Source of the DNA: Candidatus Methanoplasma termitum
GTDB taxonomy: Archaea; Thermoplasmatota; Thermoplasmata; Methanomassiliicoccales; Methanomethylophilaceae
DNA length: 64,000 bases
Direction of reading: 5' to 3'
Assembly (NCBI RefSeq): GCF_000800805.1
Contig: NZ_CP010070.1
Span: 744,001 to 808,000, forward strand
In this document: positions 26,550-36,054 of the stretch, piece by piece
How the letters are laid out: every line of letters begins with the position of its first letter
Position numbering within the stretch: position 1 is the first letter of the stretch
Program-made: the position numbers and the translations under genes
The notes under the pieces: model-generated
Database searches by the model: none
What the model was told of the DNA's origin: nothing
Seen by the model: only the letters and a program-made list of their open reading frames with translations

Positions 26550-27863
26550 ATGTTTCAAATGACCTCTATCAGAGACTCCGGGAATATCAGCAAAGAAGAC
26601 GGGATCGTGACCGTGAAAGGATGGGTCCAGGATACCAGGAACCTTGGCGGCATATCTTTTATCACGTTGAGGGACCGTCACGGCACCCTTCAGATAACTA
26701 TGCCCAAGAAGAAGATCGAACCTGAACTTTTCAATTCACTGACCAGATTACCCAGGGAATCTGTGATCGCAGTTACCGGAGAGGTGAAAGAGAGCAATCA
26801 GACCACTATAGGCGTTGAGCTCATACCCTCATCGTTCATACTTTACAGCGAGGCAGGCGTTCCGCTTCCGATGGGAGTTATCGATAAGGTCAACGTAGAA
26901 ATGGATACCCGCCTCAACAACAGGTTCATGGACCTCAGGAAACCTGAGATAAGAGCTGTCTTCGAGATCCGATCGTTGGTGATCGAGCTCATCTCGGAAG
27001 CGATGAGAGAGAACGGATTCGTGAACATCAACACCCCGAAAATAGGGGCTTCAGGAGCGGAGGGCGGAGCGACATTGTTCAGCGTTGACTATTTCGGAAA
27101 ACCTGCGTATCTGGCACAGAGCCCCCAATTATACAAACAAATGCTGATGTCCACCGGCCTTGACAGGGTCTTCGAATTGGGCCCCGCATTCAGAGCTGAA
27201 CATTCGAACACGAACCGCCACGTGACAGAGTTCCTGTCGTTCGATGGGGAGATGGCCTGGATCGACCGCGAAGAGGACATAATGGCGATGATAGAGAAGA
27301 TCGTCGACCATGTCCTCGTCAATCTGAAGATCAGAGGTAAGAAGTATTTGGACATACTGGGAAAAGAGATAGATGTTCCGAAAAGACCGTATCCCCTCCT
27401 CACCTATACAGAATGCCTGAAGATGGTCATTGAGCACGGCCTTCCCCTTAAGGACGGCGACGATCTTGGGACCGAGGGAGAGAAGATAATCGGCGACATA
27501 ATGGCCGAGAAAGGCAACGAACTTTACTTCATCATCGAATATCCCGAGGAAGCGAAGCCATTCTACATAATGGAAAAGGACGGGACCGCATTATCTTTCT
27601 CATTCGATCTCGATTACAAAGGTCAAGAGATATCTTCCGGAGGACAAAGAGAGCACAGATACCCGGAACTCGTCAGAAGGATGGAGAAGAAGGGCCTGAG
27701 ACCGGAAGACTTCGGGTCCTATCTCGATGCTTTCAAGTACGGTATGCCGCCGCACGGCGGATGGGGCATCGGAGTCGACCGTTTGGTAACGAAGATCTTG
27801 GACCTTCCGAACGTCAGGGAAGCTATCTTGTTCCCCAGAGACATCAGCAGACTTACCCCGTAA
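26550..27863 (+). CDS. aspS: Aspartyl-tRNA synthetase
   Basis: 437 residues, archaeal/eukaryotic-type class II synthetase. The N-terminal OB fold binds the anticodon. Class II motif 1 is around KPEIRAVFEIRS, motif 2 around FRAEHSNTNRH, and motif 3 near the C terminus (GWGIGVDRL). At the OB-fold position that separates Asp-specific (Trp) from Asp/Asn non-discriminating (His) archaeal enzymes, this protein has Gln27 (GWVQDTR), so specificity is unclear. The promoter TATA is near 26518-26530. A repeated 3' element follows the stop at 27874-27893. Confidence 0.95.
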   Translation: MFQMTSIRDSGNISKEDGIVTVKGWVQDTRNLGGISFITLRDRHGTLQITMPKKKIEPELFNSLTRLPRESVIAVTGEVKESNQTTIGVELIPSSFILYSEAGVPLPMGVIDKVNVEMDTRLNNRFMDLRKPEIRAVFEIRSLVIELISEAMRENGFVNINTPKIGASGAEGGATLFSVDYFGKPAYLAQSPQLYKQMLMSTGLDRVFELGPAFRAEHSNTNRHVTEFLSFDGEMAWIDREEDIMAMIEKIVDHVLVNLKIRGKKYLDILGKEIDVPKRPYPLLTYTECLKMVIEHGLPLKDGDDLGTEGEKIIGDIMAEKGNELYFIIEYPEEAKPFYIMEKDGTALSFSFDLDYKGQEISSGGQREHRYPELVRRMEKKGLRPEDFGSYLDAFKYGMPPHGGWGIGVDRLVTKILDLPNVREAILFPRDISRLTP

Positions 27864-27873
27864 ACTCATTTTC

Positions 27874-27893
27874 GTACTTTCGGGTACTTTCGG
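27874..27893 (+). repeat. 3' element GTACTTTCGGGTACTTTCGG, copy 1
   Basis: A tandem pair of TACTTTCGG units 11 nt after the aspS stop codon. The identical 20-mer occurs downstream of arcS (53060-53079, minus strand) in the same orientation relative to the gene. It may be a shared 3' end or processing signal; function unknown. Confidence 0.5.
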
Positions 27894-27941
27894 CCACCCC
27901 CCAAACAACTTTTTATTCTATCACCATAGATAAGGTTCAGC

Positions 27942-29483
27942 ATGGGCTATATCTCACATCCGAAGATCGTTCCCGATAAAGTGGAAGAAAGAAAGTACCA
28001 GATGACCCTGGCAAAGGATTGTCTAAATACGGACACTCTGGTCGTATTGCCTACCGGTCTCGGAAAGACGATAATAGCCCTTTACACAACGGCGGTTGTC
28101 CTGAGCGAGAGTAAAAAGGTCCTTTTGATGGCCCCTACGAAACCGTTGGTCGACCAGCACACCTCTGTTTTCTCGGAACTTCTTGTAGACACGAAGATAG
28201 GAATAATGAACGGCCTTATGAAAGCGGAAACGAGACAGAAGATCGTTGAGAGCAACGAACTTATCGTCTCGACCCCGCAATGCATCGCCAACGATCTGGA
28301 GAATGGGATGTACGACATGGATGATTTCGGTCTGGTGATCTACGACGAAGCTCACAGAGGCACAGGGAACTACGCATACGTCACAGTTGCGGCACACTGC
28401 ACCGAGAAGAGCATATCCATGGGCCTCACGGCATCTCCCGGAAGCGACATAAAAAAAGTGGAAGAGGTCTGCAGGAACCTCAGGTTCGTGCGTATAGAGA
28501 TCAGGACCGAAGAAGACCCGGATGTCGCGCCTTACATACACGACACGTATGTCAAAAAGATAGAAGTGAACCTGCCGAAAGAACTTCTGGACATTATCGA
28601 TGTTTGGAAAGCCCTTCTTGACTATTATTTCAAAGAACTGAAGGACCTAAGACTGGTAAAAGAGAACTGGCCTCCTTCGAGGACCCATATGCTCATGATC
28701 GGGGAAAGCGTCCAAAAAAGATTGAGGAGGGGGGAACGTTCCATTACGCTCTACCGCGGACTTACCGTACAGTCGATCTGCATGAAGATACTGCATGCCA
28801 TAGAGCTTGCGGAGACCCAGGGGATGAGTCCTCTCCGCCTCTATATGGCCAAACTGAACGAGGATGCCCTTGCGCCGAAGGGGAACAAGGGCGGCAAAGA
28901 ACTCGTTGCGAGAAAGGAATATCTTGAGGTCTGGAACATGGCGTCAGAGAGCAAGATCGAACATCCCAAGGTCTCAAAATTGATGAGCCTTGTGAGCCAG
29001 ATCCTGAATTCCGATACCTCATCAAAGGTAATGGTCTTCACGCAATACCGCGATACCTGCGATGTTCTGATCGAGAAACTCTCAGGCATAGAGGTAGCAA
29101 AGGTAGGCAAACTCATCGGCCAGTCCAACGGAGGTCTGCGGCAGAAAGAGCAGATCGGGATATTAGATGAATTCAGGACCGGCGCGAAGAATGTTATCGT
29201 CGCCACTTCGGTGGGAGAGGAGGGACTGGATGTTGCCAGCACGAATGCGGTGATATTCTATGAGCCCGTACCTTCGGAAATAAGAACGATACAGAGACGC
29301 GGACGCACCGGAAGGAAGAACGACGGAGAGGTGTTCGTCCTTATAGCCAAAGGCACCATGGATGAGGTCTTTGAGAATTCAAGTAAGAAAAAAGAGGACC
29401 AAATGCGTTCAAGACTGGATAAACTGAACAAAGAACTCTCCTATTTAAGAAAAGAAGGGCAGTGGAAACTGGGAGATTTCTAA
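27942..29483 (+). CDS. Hef/FANCM-type superfamily 2 helicase, no nuclease domain
   Basis: 513 residues. SF2 helicase motifs: I in LPTGLGKT (Gly-Lys-Thr at 41-43), Ia APTKPL, II DEAH (135-138), III LTASPG, V ATSVGEEGLDV and VI QRRGRTGR. The thumb-like insert between the two RecA lobes at about 215-330 fits Hef. It ends after the helicase with a basic tail, so the ERCC4 nuclease of euryarchaeal Hef is absent. Expected role: remodelling stalled replication forks. The next gene is DNA ligase, 25 nt away. Confidence 0.85.
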   Translation: MGYISHPKIVPDKVEERKYQMTLAKDCLNTDTLVVLPTGLGKTIIALYTTAVVLSESKKVLLMAPTKPLVDQHTSVFSELLVDTKIGIMNGLMKAETRQKIVESNELIVSTPQCIANDLENGMYDMDDFGLVIYDEAHRGTGNYAYVTVAAHCTEKSISMGLTASPGSDIKKVEEVCRNLRFVRIEIRTEEDPDVAPYIHDTYVKKIEVNLPKELLDIIDVWKALLDYYFKELKDLRLVKENWPPSRTHMLMIGESVQKRLRRGERSITLYRGLTVQSICMKILHAIELAETQGMSPLRLYMAKLNEDALAPKGNKGGKELVARKEYLEVWNMASESKIEHPKVSKLMSLVSQILNSDTSSKVMVFTQYRDTCDVLIEKLSGIEVAKVGKLIGQSNGGLRQKEQIGILDEFRTGAKNVIVATSVGEEGLDVASTNAVIFYEPVPSEIRTIQRRGRTGRKNDGEVFVLIAKGTMDEVFENSSKKKEDQMRSRLDKLNKELSYLRKEGQWKLGDF

Positions 29484-29508
29484 ATAGGCCTAAGATATAG
29501 GTGGGCAT

Positions 29509-31260
29509 ATGCTGTATTCCGATATCGCAGATGTGTTCGACAGATTAGAGGGGACGAGCAGCCGCCTCGAGATGACGTCCATCTTCTCGGATTTCTTCAA
29601 AGGACTTGACCCCGGTTCGTTAAGGAAGATAGTTTATCTTTCACAGGGAAGACTCCACCCTGATTTCTATAACGCGGAATTGGGGATGGCGGATAAGCTT
29701 GTTCTGCGGGCGATATCATTCACGGCCGGCGTTTCCGAAAGTAAGATGGATGAACTCTGGAAGAAGGAGGGGGACCCCGGGAAGATCGCAGAGACCCTGA
29801 TGAAGAACAGAAAACAAGCATCGCTGTTCTCCGAGCCTCTTACCCTTGAAAAAGTTCTCAAGAACCTCACTATGATCGAAAGCGCAGAAGGAAGAGATTC
29901 TCAAGATAAGAAAATGAAGTTGTTGTCTAACCTTCTGATGGATTCCAATCCCGTCGAAGCAAGGTATCTGTGCCGCATCGTCACCGGAAGGATGAGGATA
30001 GGTGCCGGGTCGATGACCATACTTGATGCCTTGGCTGAGGCTTTCGGTACAAAAGAGGACCGACCGGATATAGAGAGGGGATTCAACATCACATGCGACC
30101 TGGGCTTTGTGGCAGAGACGCTGGCTATAGGCGGCGTTGAGGCCGTCAAAAAAATGAAGGTCACGGTCGGCAATCCGATAAAGGTCATGCTGGCCGAACG
30201 TCTGCCTTCCATCTCTCTCATCATGGACCGCATGGGCGGAAGGTGCGCAATGGAGTTCAAATATGATGGGATAAGGGTGCAGGCGCATATAGATAGGGAT
30301 TCCGTGAAGTTATATTCCAGACGTTTAGAGGATATGACCTCGAACTTCCCCGATATCGCGGCGGAGCTCAGAAAACAATGCAGAGCGGAAAGAGCGATCA
30401 TCGAGGGAGAATGCGTTGCGATAGACAAAGACGGGAACATGCTTCCCTTCCAGAATGTTACGCACCGCAGAAAGAAGCACGGAATGGATCAGGCTGTTGA
30501 GGATTACCCGGTGAAGATATTCATGTTCGATATTCTGTCTGTTGACGATGAGGATATGACCCTCCGGCCTCTCGGTGAGAGAAGATCGAAATTGAACGAA
30601 ACATTCGGCCTTTCCGACATGATACAACTGACCACAATGGAAGTGGTGAACAGCCCGGAAGAGGGCGAGGATTTCTTCAACCGTGCGCTGGGAAAGAAGT
30701 GCGAGGGGATAATGGCAAAGTCATTGTCCCAGGAGTCTGTTTACAGGGCCGGTTCGAGAGGTTTCCTTTGGATAAAATACAAGAAGGATTACGAAGAGGC
30801 ACTCACAGATTCGTTCGATCTCGTTGTGGTGGGAGCATTCCACGGAAGAGGGAAAAGAGCCGGCAAATACGGTGCTCTGTTGATGGCGGCATTTGACGAT
30901 GAATCCGGAAAATACTGCACCGTCTGCAAACTCGGGACCGGTTTTGATGATGCATTCCTTGCGGGTATGCCGGATATGCTTGACGAGTACCTCAGCGAAA
31001 CTCACCCGAGTACGGTCGATGCCGAAATGATACCCGATGTGTGGTTCCTCCCCACGGTCATATTGGAAGTGGTGGCTGCGGAGATCAGTTTGAGCCCGAT
31101 ACACACGGCAGCAAAAAGTATCATGAAGGACAATGCGGGTCTTGGTCTGAGATTCCCTCGTTTTACCGGACGCGTAAGGGAAGACAAAGGGCCTGAAGAG
31201 TGCACTACCGTAAACGAGATAATCAGCATGTTCGAGATGCAGGCTCAGAACAAAGCATGA
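29509..31260 (+). CDS. lig: ATP-dependent DNA ligase
   Basis: 583 residues, the usual archaeal length. An N-terminal DNA-binding domain (about 1-215) is followed by the adenylation domain with the nucleophile Lys251 in EFKYDGIR (KxDG) and EGECVA as motif III, then the OB domain with WIKYKKDY (motif V). It seals nicks in replication and repair. Position directly after the helicase suggests a repair/replication transcript. Confidence 0.95.
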   Translation: MLYSDIADVFDRLEGTSSRLEMTSIFSDFFKGLDPGSLRKIVYLSQGRLHPDFYNAELGMADKLVLRAISFTAGVSESKMDELWKKEGDPGKIAETLMKNRKQASLFSEPLTLEKVLKNLTMIESAEGRDSQDKKMKLLSNLLMDSNPVEARYLCRIVTGRMRIGAGSMTILDALAEAFGTKEDRPDIERGFNITCDLGFVAETLAIGGVEAVKKMKVTVGNPIKVMLAERLPSISLIMDRMGGRCAMEFKYDGIRVQAHIDRDSVKLYSRRLEDMTSNFPDIAAELRKQCRAERAIIEGECVAIDKDGNMLPFQNVTHRRKKHGMDQAVEDYPVKIFMFDILSVDDEDMTLRPLGERRSKLNETFGLSDMIQLTTMEVVNSPEEGEDFFNRALGKKCEGIMAKSLSQESVYRAGSRGFLWIKYKKDYEEALTDSFDLVVVGAFHGRGKRAGKYGALLMAAFDDESGKYCTVCKLGTGFDDAFLAGMPDMLDEYLSETHPSTVDAEMIPDVWFLPTVILEVVAAEISLSPIHTAAKSIMKDNAGLGLRFPRFTGRVREDKGPEECTTVNEIISMFEMQAQNKA

Positions 31261-31301
31261 TCTTTACGAAAGCTTTATTATTTGCACTCTAATCATAGCG
31301 C

Positions 31302-31556
31302 ATGGATGCCTATACCGTCGAAAAAACCGGCAAATCGATAACCCTCGGATTCAAAGGATATGACCCGACCGTGCTCGAACCCCTTATGAAGACCCTGAAC
31401 GATGACAAGAATGTTGCAATCGTAAGATACATCAACGAGCATCCGGAATTGACCGACGCCATGCTTTATGTAGAGGTCCACAAAGGAAAACCCGAAGATG
31501 CGATCAAAAAAGCATCCAAGAACGTGTCGGCCTACTTCTCAACGGTAAAGCAATGA
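31302..31556 (+). CDS. rpoL: DNA-directed RNA polymerase subunit L
   Basis: 84 residues, a Rpb11/RpoL-like protein that pairs with subunit D in polymerase assembly. The pattern LEPLMKTLNDDKNVAIVRYINEHP followed by a short helix (KPEDAIKKASKNV) matches the subunit L fold and size. It has its own TATA-like TTTATTATT about 25 nt upstream. It overlaps truD by 4 nt. Identification is by length and pattern, since the family is weakly conserved. Confidence 0.8.
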   Translation: MDAYTVEKTGKSITLGFKGYDPTVLEPLMKTLNDDKNVAIVRYINEHPELTDAMLYVEVHKGKPEDAIKKASKNVSAYFSTVKQ

Positions 31557-32863
31557 GCTTGGGATACAAGGAATGCCGCACCGCAGAAGCGGATGTAGGC
31601 ATGTCGTTCTATCTCAGCGGCGCCGATGGTACCGGCGGACGTCTGAAAAAAGAACCTGAAGATTTTATCGTATCAGAGATATTCGATAAACCGGAAGTTG
31701 TTCAGAACGGCAGATTCGTTATCGCCGAAGTGACCACAAGGAATTGGGAGACAAACCGTCTTGTAAGGCTGCTGTCCAAGAATTTAGGTATTTCCCGTGA
31801 AAGAGTGGGGTTTGCGGGCACAAAGGATAAAAGGGCCGTCACAACGCAGCTGATGTCCTTCGAATGCCCTGCCGATCTTATGAACCGGATCGAACTCAAA
31901 GATGTCGAGATCAGGAATCTGTACACAGCGAGGAGGGGGATACAGATCGGCGACCTTAAGGGGAATATTTTCAGCATCAGGGTGAGAGAGTGCAACATGC
32001 AGAAGGATGACATCCCGGAGACGATAGAGTCTGTTTCCTCAGCGATAAAAAAGGTCGGGGGATTCCCGAATTACTTCGGAGTACAAAGGTTCGGAGTGGT
32101 AAGACCGATCACACATAAAGTGGGAGAATACATCATCAGGGGGGACCTGGAAGGTGCGGTCAGATGCTATGTCTCCGATCCCGCGATGTTCGAGAGCGAA
32201 GACTCCGCAAATGTGAGAAAAATGCTGGCGGAGGATGACAACTGGTCTGAAGCCGTGAAAGAAATGCCCGATTCCCTATCTTTCGAGAAGATATTGGTGG
32301 AACACATTATCTCTTCCCCCGGCGACTGGAAAGGAGCCATCGAAATGCTTCCCAGGAACTTGCAGATGATGTTCGTTCACGCTTATCAGTCATATCTTTT
32401 CAATAAAATGCTGAGCGAACGCATGAGAAGGGGCATCCCTCTCGACTCACCGATATTGGGGGACGTCATCATACCATTGGATGCGAACAGGATACCGCAG
32501 CACGAGAATCCCATTGTGACGACGTCAAGCAACATAGATCTCGTGTCCAGACAGATAAGGTCAAAAAGAGCATTCGTTACCATTTCCCTTTACGGTTCAG
32601 ACAGCGTCATCTCCGACGGAGAGATGGGCGATATCGAGAATTCCATAATAAAAGCGGAAAGAATATCTGCAAAGGATTTCATTGTGCCGGGCCTTAGTCA
32701 CTGCAGCTCAAAGGGAAGCCGCAGAGAGGTCCTGTGTCCCGTTTCCGACCTGTCCCACAGGATCTTGGACGAGGGATACGAAATGAATTTCTCCCTCCCG
32801 AAGGGGAACTATGCCACCTGCCTAATGAGAGAGTTCATGAAATCCGAAATGGAAAAATATTGA
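31553..32863 (+). CDS. truD: tRNA pseudouridine synthase D
   Basis: 436 residues. It isomerises a uridine to pseudouridine in tRNA (position 13 in the family). RLKKEPEDFIVSEI at the start, the catalytic aspartate Asp92 in GFAGTKDKRA, and the NYFGVQRFG motif are diagnostic. The large insertion domain typical of archaeal TruD is present. The start overlaps rpoL. The gene abuts the convergent TPR gene with no spacer. Confidence 0.94.
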   Translation: MSLGYKECRTAEADVGMSFYLSGADGTGGRLKKEPEDFIVSEIFDKPEVVQNGRFVIAEVTTRNWETNRLVRLLSKNLGISRERVGFAGTKDKRAVTTQLMSFECPADLMNRIELKDVEIRNLYTARRGIQIGDLKGNIFSIRVRECNMQKDDIPETIESVSSAIKKVGGFPNYFGVQRFGVVRPITHKVGEYIIRGDLEGAVRCYVSDPAMFESEDSANVRKMLAEDDNWSEAVKEMPDSLSFEKILVEHIISSPGDWKGAIEMLPRNLQMMFVHAYQSYLFNKMLSERMRRGIPLDSPILGDVIIPLDANRIPQHENPIVTTSSNIDLVSRQIRSKRAFVTISLYGSDSVISDGEMGDIENSIIKAERISAKDFIVPGLSHCSSKGSRREVLCPVSDLSHRILDEGYEMNFSLPKGNYATCLMREFMKSEMEKY

Positions 32864-35794
32864 TCAGATCTTGCCTTTGATCATCTTCGCCTGATAGATC
32901 CCGATCTTTTGCTTCTGCATTATTTCCTCTATCTTTGTTCCCTTGGGAGTGGATTCCGCTAGCTTTTTCATTTCTGCGGATAACATTTCCGTTGATTTCT
33001 TTGATGTCAACACTTTGTAAATGTATGCGACTAACAGTTTTGCTTCGTCAGCATCCCTCGCACCTCCCGCAACGAATGCGCATGGTATGGATATGATCGG
33101 GTCTTCTTCCAGCCCGGCGCAATTACCTTTCGTTATTGCGTTAAAAGATAACTTTTCCATCCTTTCGAACTCGGGCGTACCGGGAGTTATACTCCCATAT
33201 TCCGACATATCGGACAGGTACCCCAACACTGCATAGGCAGTATCATCGTCAAGACCCAGCGGAGAGATCAGATCAGGATCGCTCAGGGGGAGTTTAGTAA
33301 TGTACGCGCGCCTGAGAACTCTTTCCGCCTGTCTTTTTATAATTTCCTGAACTTTTTGTTTCTGTACATTTTGAACAGGGGGTTTGGATTGCACAACCGT
33401 GTCTTTGGGCACTTCTATCTCGGAATAAAGTCTGTTAGCCGCATTCAGATCGCCTGCCTCGGCATATGCTGCGGCAAGATCTTTCTTTACGATAGAATTG
33501 TCGGGCTGTATCGAAAGGATACGTTTGCATACTGCGATGACCGCTTTGTTGTCGCCCGTTGAAATAAGATGTTCTTTTTTCGCTATCAGAATGGGGATCG
33601 AGTTTTGATCCCTTTGAAGTGCGGCGTCGATCATTTTGACGGCTTCGTCGCCTTTTCCGCGAGCGATGAGTATCCTTGCGGCCGCGATGATGCCCTCATC
33701 ATTATTCGGGTCCAGTTCGGTCATCCTCATCGCAGCCTCTTCCGCTTTGTCAAAATCGTTGAATGCCGTTGCGATGTCGCATTGGATCCTGAACACATCG
33801 ATGTTATCGGGTTCGGTGATGGCCGCCATGTTCATGAAGTACATAGCTTCCTCGTATCTTCCCATCTCCGCGAATATCATTCCCTTTTTCACAAGCGCAT
33901 ATATGTCGGCGGGTCTAAGCTCGATGACCCTGTTCAGTGCGTCGACGGCACCGGAAAGATCGTTCTTCTTTTCAAGTACCGAGGAACGCGATATCCAGTA
34001 TTCGGGTTCGTTCATATTCAGGAGTATCGCTCTGTTGTACGCCTCCTCGGAATTCTTGAGGTCGCCCATGGCCTCGTCGGCCATCCCTTTAGAGTGCCAG
34101 ATGACCGGATCCTTCGGATCCACATCCAAAGCGGATGCGAACGAAGCGGATGCCGATCTATAATTGCCCGTCGCATATTCGGCGTTCCCTTTCAGCCGTC
34201 TGACCAGGGGATAATTTCCGTAATCCCTCTGCTTATCGCCGAACATCTGCACGACCTCGGCGTATCTGCTTTCGTTCATCAACGAGAAAAGGATGTTGAT
34301 GAAATTCTCTACCCTTTTATCGGTCGCCAGGATATCCATGTATTCGGCATACGTCACTTTGCGGTCCGAAGCGATATCGGCTTTTGAGGTCGTGTTCTTT
34401 GTCTCGGCGCCGCCGGGACCTGTCTTAAAGATCCTGCGGCCGGGTTTTGCCGCGTCCTCGCTGCGTTTGCCCGAGCGGGAGATGTCGTTCATCAGAAGGA
34501 TGACCTCCTTGTTTCCGGGATCGATCGATCCTGCTCTCTCCAGCTCGGCAACTGCCTTATCGGATTTACCTGTTTTCAGCAGTATCTTTGCCTTTTGGAC
34601 CCTCATATCGGCATTTTCGGGGTTCCTGTCGACCCCGTAAGAAATGGTTTTGAGTGCGGAGTTGAAATTCCCCGTCTGGAACTGAGATTCCGATTTTATT
34701 ATAAGTGCATCCGGATCGTCGGGGTAAGATGTCATTATGTCATCTGCGATCGCTCCGGCATCTGCATAGAAAGCATTTGACAGCATCATCCTCGCCCCGA
34801 AGATGTGTGCCTCCCGATCTGCGCTCTCGCTGTCCAGGTACTCTTTCACAAATTGCGAGGCCTCTGTTCTCCTGTCCATTGCGGAATATGTTTGGATAAG
34901 CCCCCTCATAACAGCGGGAGAAGCGGGATCGAGAGCGTCCGCATCTCTGTAAAGCGACAATGCCTTCTCGTAGTTCTCCCCAAAATAGAATGCATTTGCT
35001 GTTTCACAGATTATGTATACGCAGTTTGAACTCTTCTCCAAAAGAGAAGAGTACATCATCTGTGCGGAATGCCAGTCTCCTTCGTCCATTGACATCCTTG
35101 CCGAAGCCAGGACATACTCCGAATTCTTTTTCGAATATTCTTCGGAGTCTATCATGGCCTTTGTCGCACCGTCCCTGTTCCCGGTGTACCACTCTTTGTA
35201 TATCTCGTAAAGTTTCTGCACCGGGCTGCTTCCCGTGTTATCTCCGAACGGGATCTGCTTGCCTCCCCTGACCAACAATTCGATGTTCTGTCTGTACATC
35301 CATCCTTCCGCAGGTTCTATCCTTTGGATGAGGTCATAGAACATCGGATATGTGGGGTCGCTGCATCTTGCCGCTATCAATTCTTTCCTTGCCTTGGCGG
35401 TGTCACCGGCATCCATTGCGATCCTCGCTCTTACACAGCTGAGCATCGGTGTGTTCTGAGCGTGTTTTACAAGACCTATCATCTCCTCGGATTTATCCGG
35501 CCTTCCGAGATCGGCATAGATCAGCGCCGCCGTCAGTGCGGGGACGCTGTCGTTGGGTCTGCTTTTTGATACCAGTTGCGAGATGAGCGCATCCAGGTTG
35601 CTGCTTTGTGTCTCATGCAGCTTTCTTATAAGGAGAGATAATATCGCAGAGCTTGTCGGCCCCTCTCGTTTTGTGACGACGCCTGCCAACTGAACATAAT
35701 GATCGCTTTTTCTTGATGCAATGTCTTTTCCGGAAGTGAGCTTCCTCCACAGATCGACTTCGGATCCATCCCTGAAGACAGGCTCGTGCACCAT
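32864..35794 (-). CDS. Large TPR-repeat protein
   Basis: 976 residues made mostly of tetratricopeptide repeats. Patterns such as ALSLYRDADALDPASPAV, SADASFASALDVDPKDP-like units and EAMYFMNMAAITEPDNIDV recur every 34 residues from about 50 to 800. A basic, proline/lysine-rich linker sits near 440-470 and a separate C-terminal domain covers about 815-976. No signal peptide or membrane helix is seen, so it is probably cytoplasmic and a protein-interaction scaffold. Partner unknown. It ends exactly where truD ends, convergent. Confidence 0.85.
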   Translation of the reverse strand: MVHEPVFRDGSEVDLWRKLTSGKDIASRKSDHYVQLAGVVTKREGPTSSAILSLLIRKLHETQSSNLDALISQLVSKSRPNDSVPALTAALIYADLGRPDKSEEMIGLVKHAQNTPMLSCVRARIAMDAGDTAKARKELIAARCSDPTYPMFYDLIQRIEPAEGWMYRQNIELLVRGGKQIPFGDNTGSSPVQKLYEIYKEWYTGNRDGATKAMIDSEEYSKKNSEYVLASARMSMDEGDWHSAQMMYSSLLEKSSNCVYIICETANAFYFGENYEKALSLYRDADALDPASPAVMRGLIQTYSAMDRRTEASQFVKEYLDSESADREAHIFGARMMLSNAFYADAGAIADDIMTSYPDDPDALIIKSESQFQTGNFNSALKTISYGVDRNPENADMRVQKAKILLKTGKSDKAVAELERAGSIDPGNKEVILLMNDISRSGKRSEDAAKPGRRIFKTGPGGAETKNTTSKADIASDRKVTYAEYMDILATDKRVENFINILFSLMNESRYAEVVQMFGDKQRDYGNYPLVRRLKGNAEYATGNYRSASASFASALDVDPKDPVIWHSKGMADEAMGDLKNSEEAYNRAILLNMNEPEYWISRSSVLEKKNDLSGAVDALNRVIELRPADIYALVKKGMIFAEMGRYEEAMYFMNMAAITEPDNIDVFRIQCDIATAFNDFDKAEEAAMRMTELDPNNDEGIIAAARILIARGKGDEAVKMIDAALQRDQNSIPILIAKKEHLISTGDNKAVIAVCKRILSIQPDNSIVKKDLAAAYAEAGDLNAANRLYSEIEVPKDTVVQSKPPVQNVQKQKVQEIIKRQAERVLRRAYITKLPLSDPDLISPLGLDDDTAYAVLGYLSDMSEYGSITPGTPEFERMEKLSFNAITKGNCAGLEEDPIISIPCAFVAGGARDADEAKLLVAYIYKVLTSKKSTEMLSAEMKKLAESTPKGTKIEEIMQKQKIGIYQAKMIKGKI

Positions 35795-35909
35795 GTACCA
35801 GTATCCCCGCCAGAATAGATAAATGTGATTCTTTCTGCCGAAAAAACCTATTTTTTTCTTACACCAGCATTACTGTTATATATCAATTACAAAATAGGGG
35901 AACTTCACT

Positions 35910-35982
35910 GCAACTGTAATCTAGTTGGTTAGGATTCAAGCCTTCCAAGCTTGTCACCCGGGTTCGAATCCCGGCGGTTGCA
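35910..35982 (+). tRNA. tRNA-Gly (anticodon TCC)
   Basis: 73-nt cloverleaf. The acceptor GCAACTG (35910-35916) pairs with CGGTTGC (35975-35981), discriminator A. The anticodon stem CAAGC/GCTTG encloses CTTCCAA, giving anticodon TCC (reads GGA). The T-arm is CCGGGTTCGAATCCCGG. No intron and no encoded CCA. A TATA-like TTATATAT lies about 35-40 nt upstream. Its 3' half is the attachment site of the adjoining island. Confidence 0.95.
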
Positions 35983-35990
35983 CTCATGCT
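35959..35990 (+). repeat. Attachment-site core in tRNA-Gly 3' end (att1)
   Basis: The T-arm and acceptor 3' strand plus a few downstream bases. Partial copies occur at 37430-37465, 37599-37626, 47243-47259 and 47332-47350, all in the same orientation. This is the expected signature of tRNA-targeting integrative elements. Confidence 0.75.
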
Positions 35991-36054
35991 CTCATAGCAA
36001 GATGCTCGGACATGTGCGACCTGCGTGTTCAACCCTCCGTATATCGCCTTTCGA

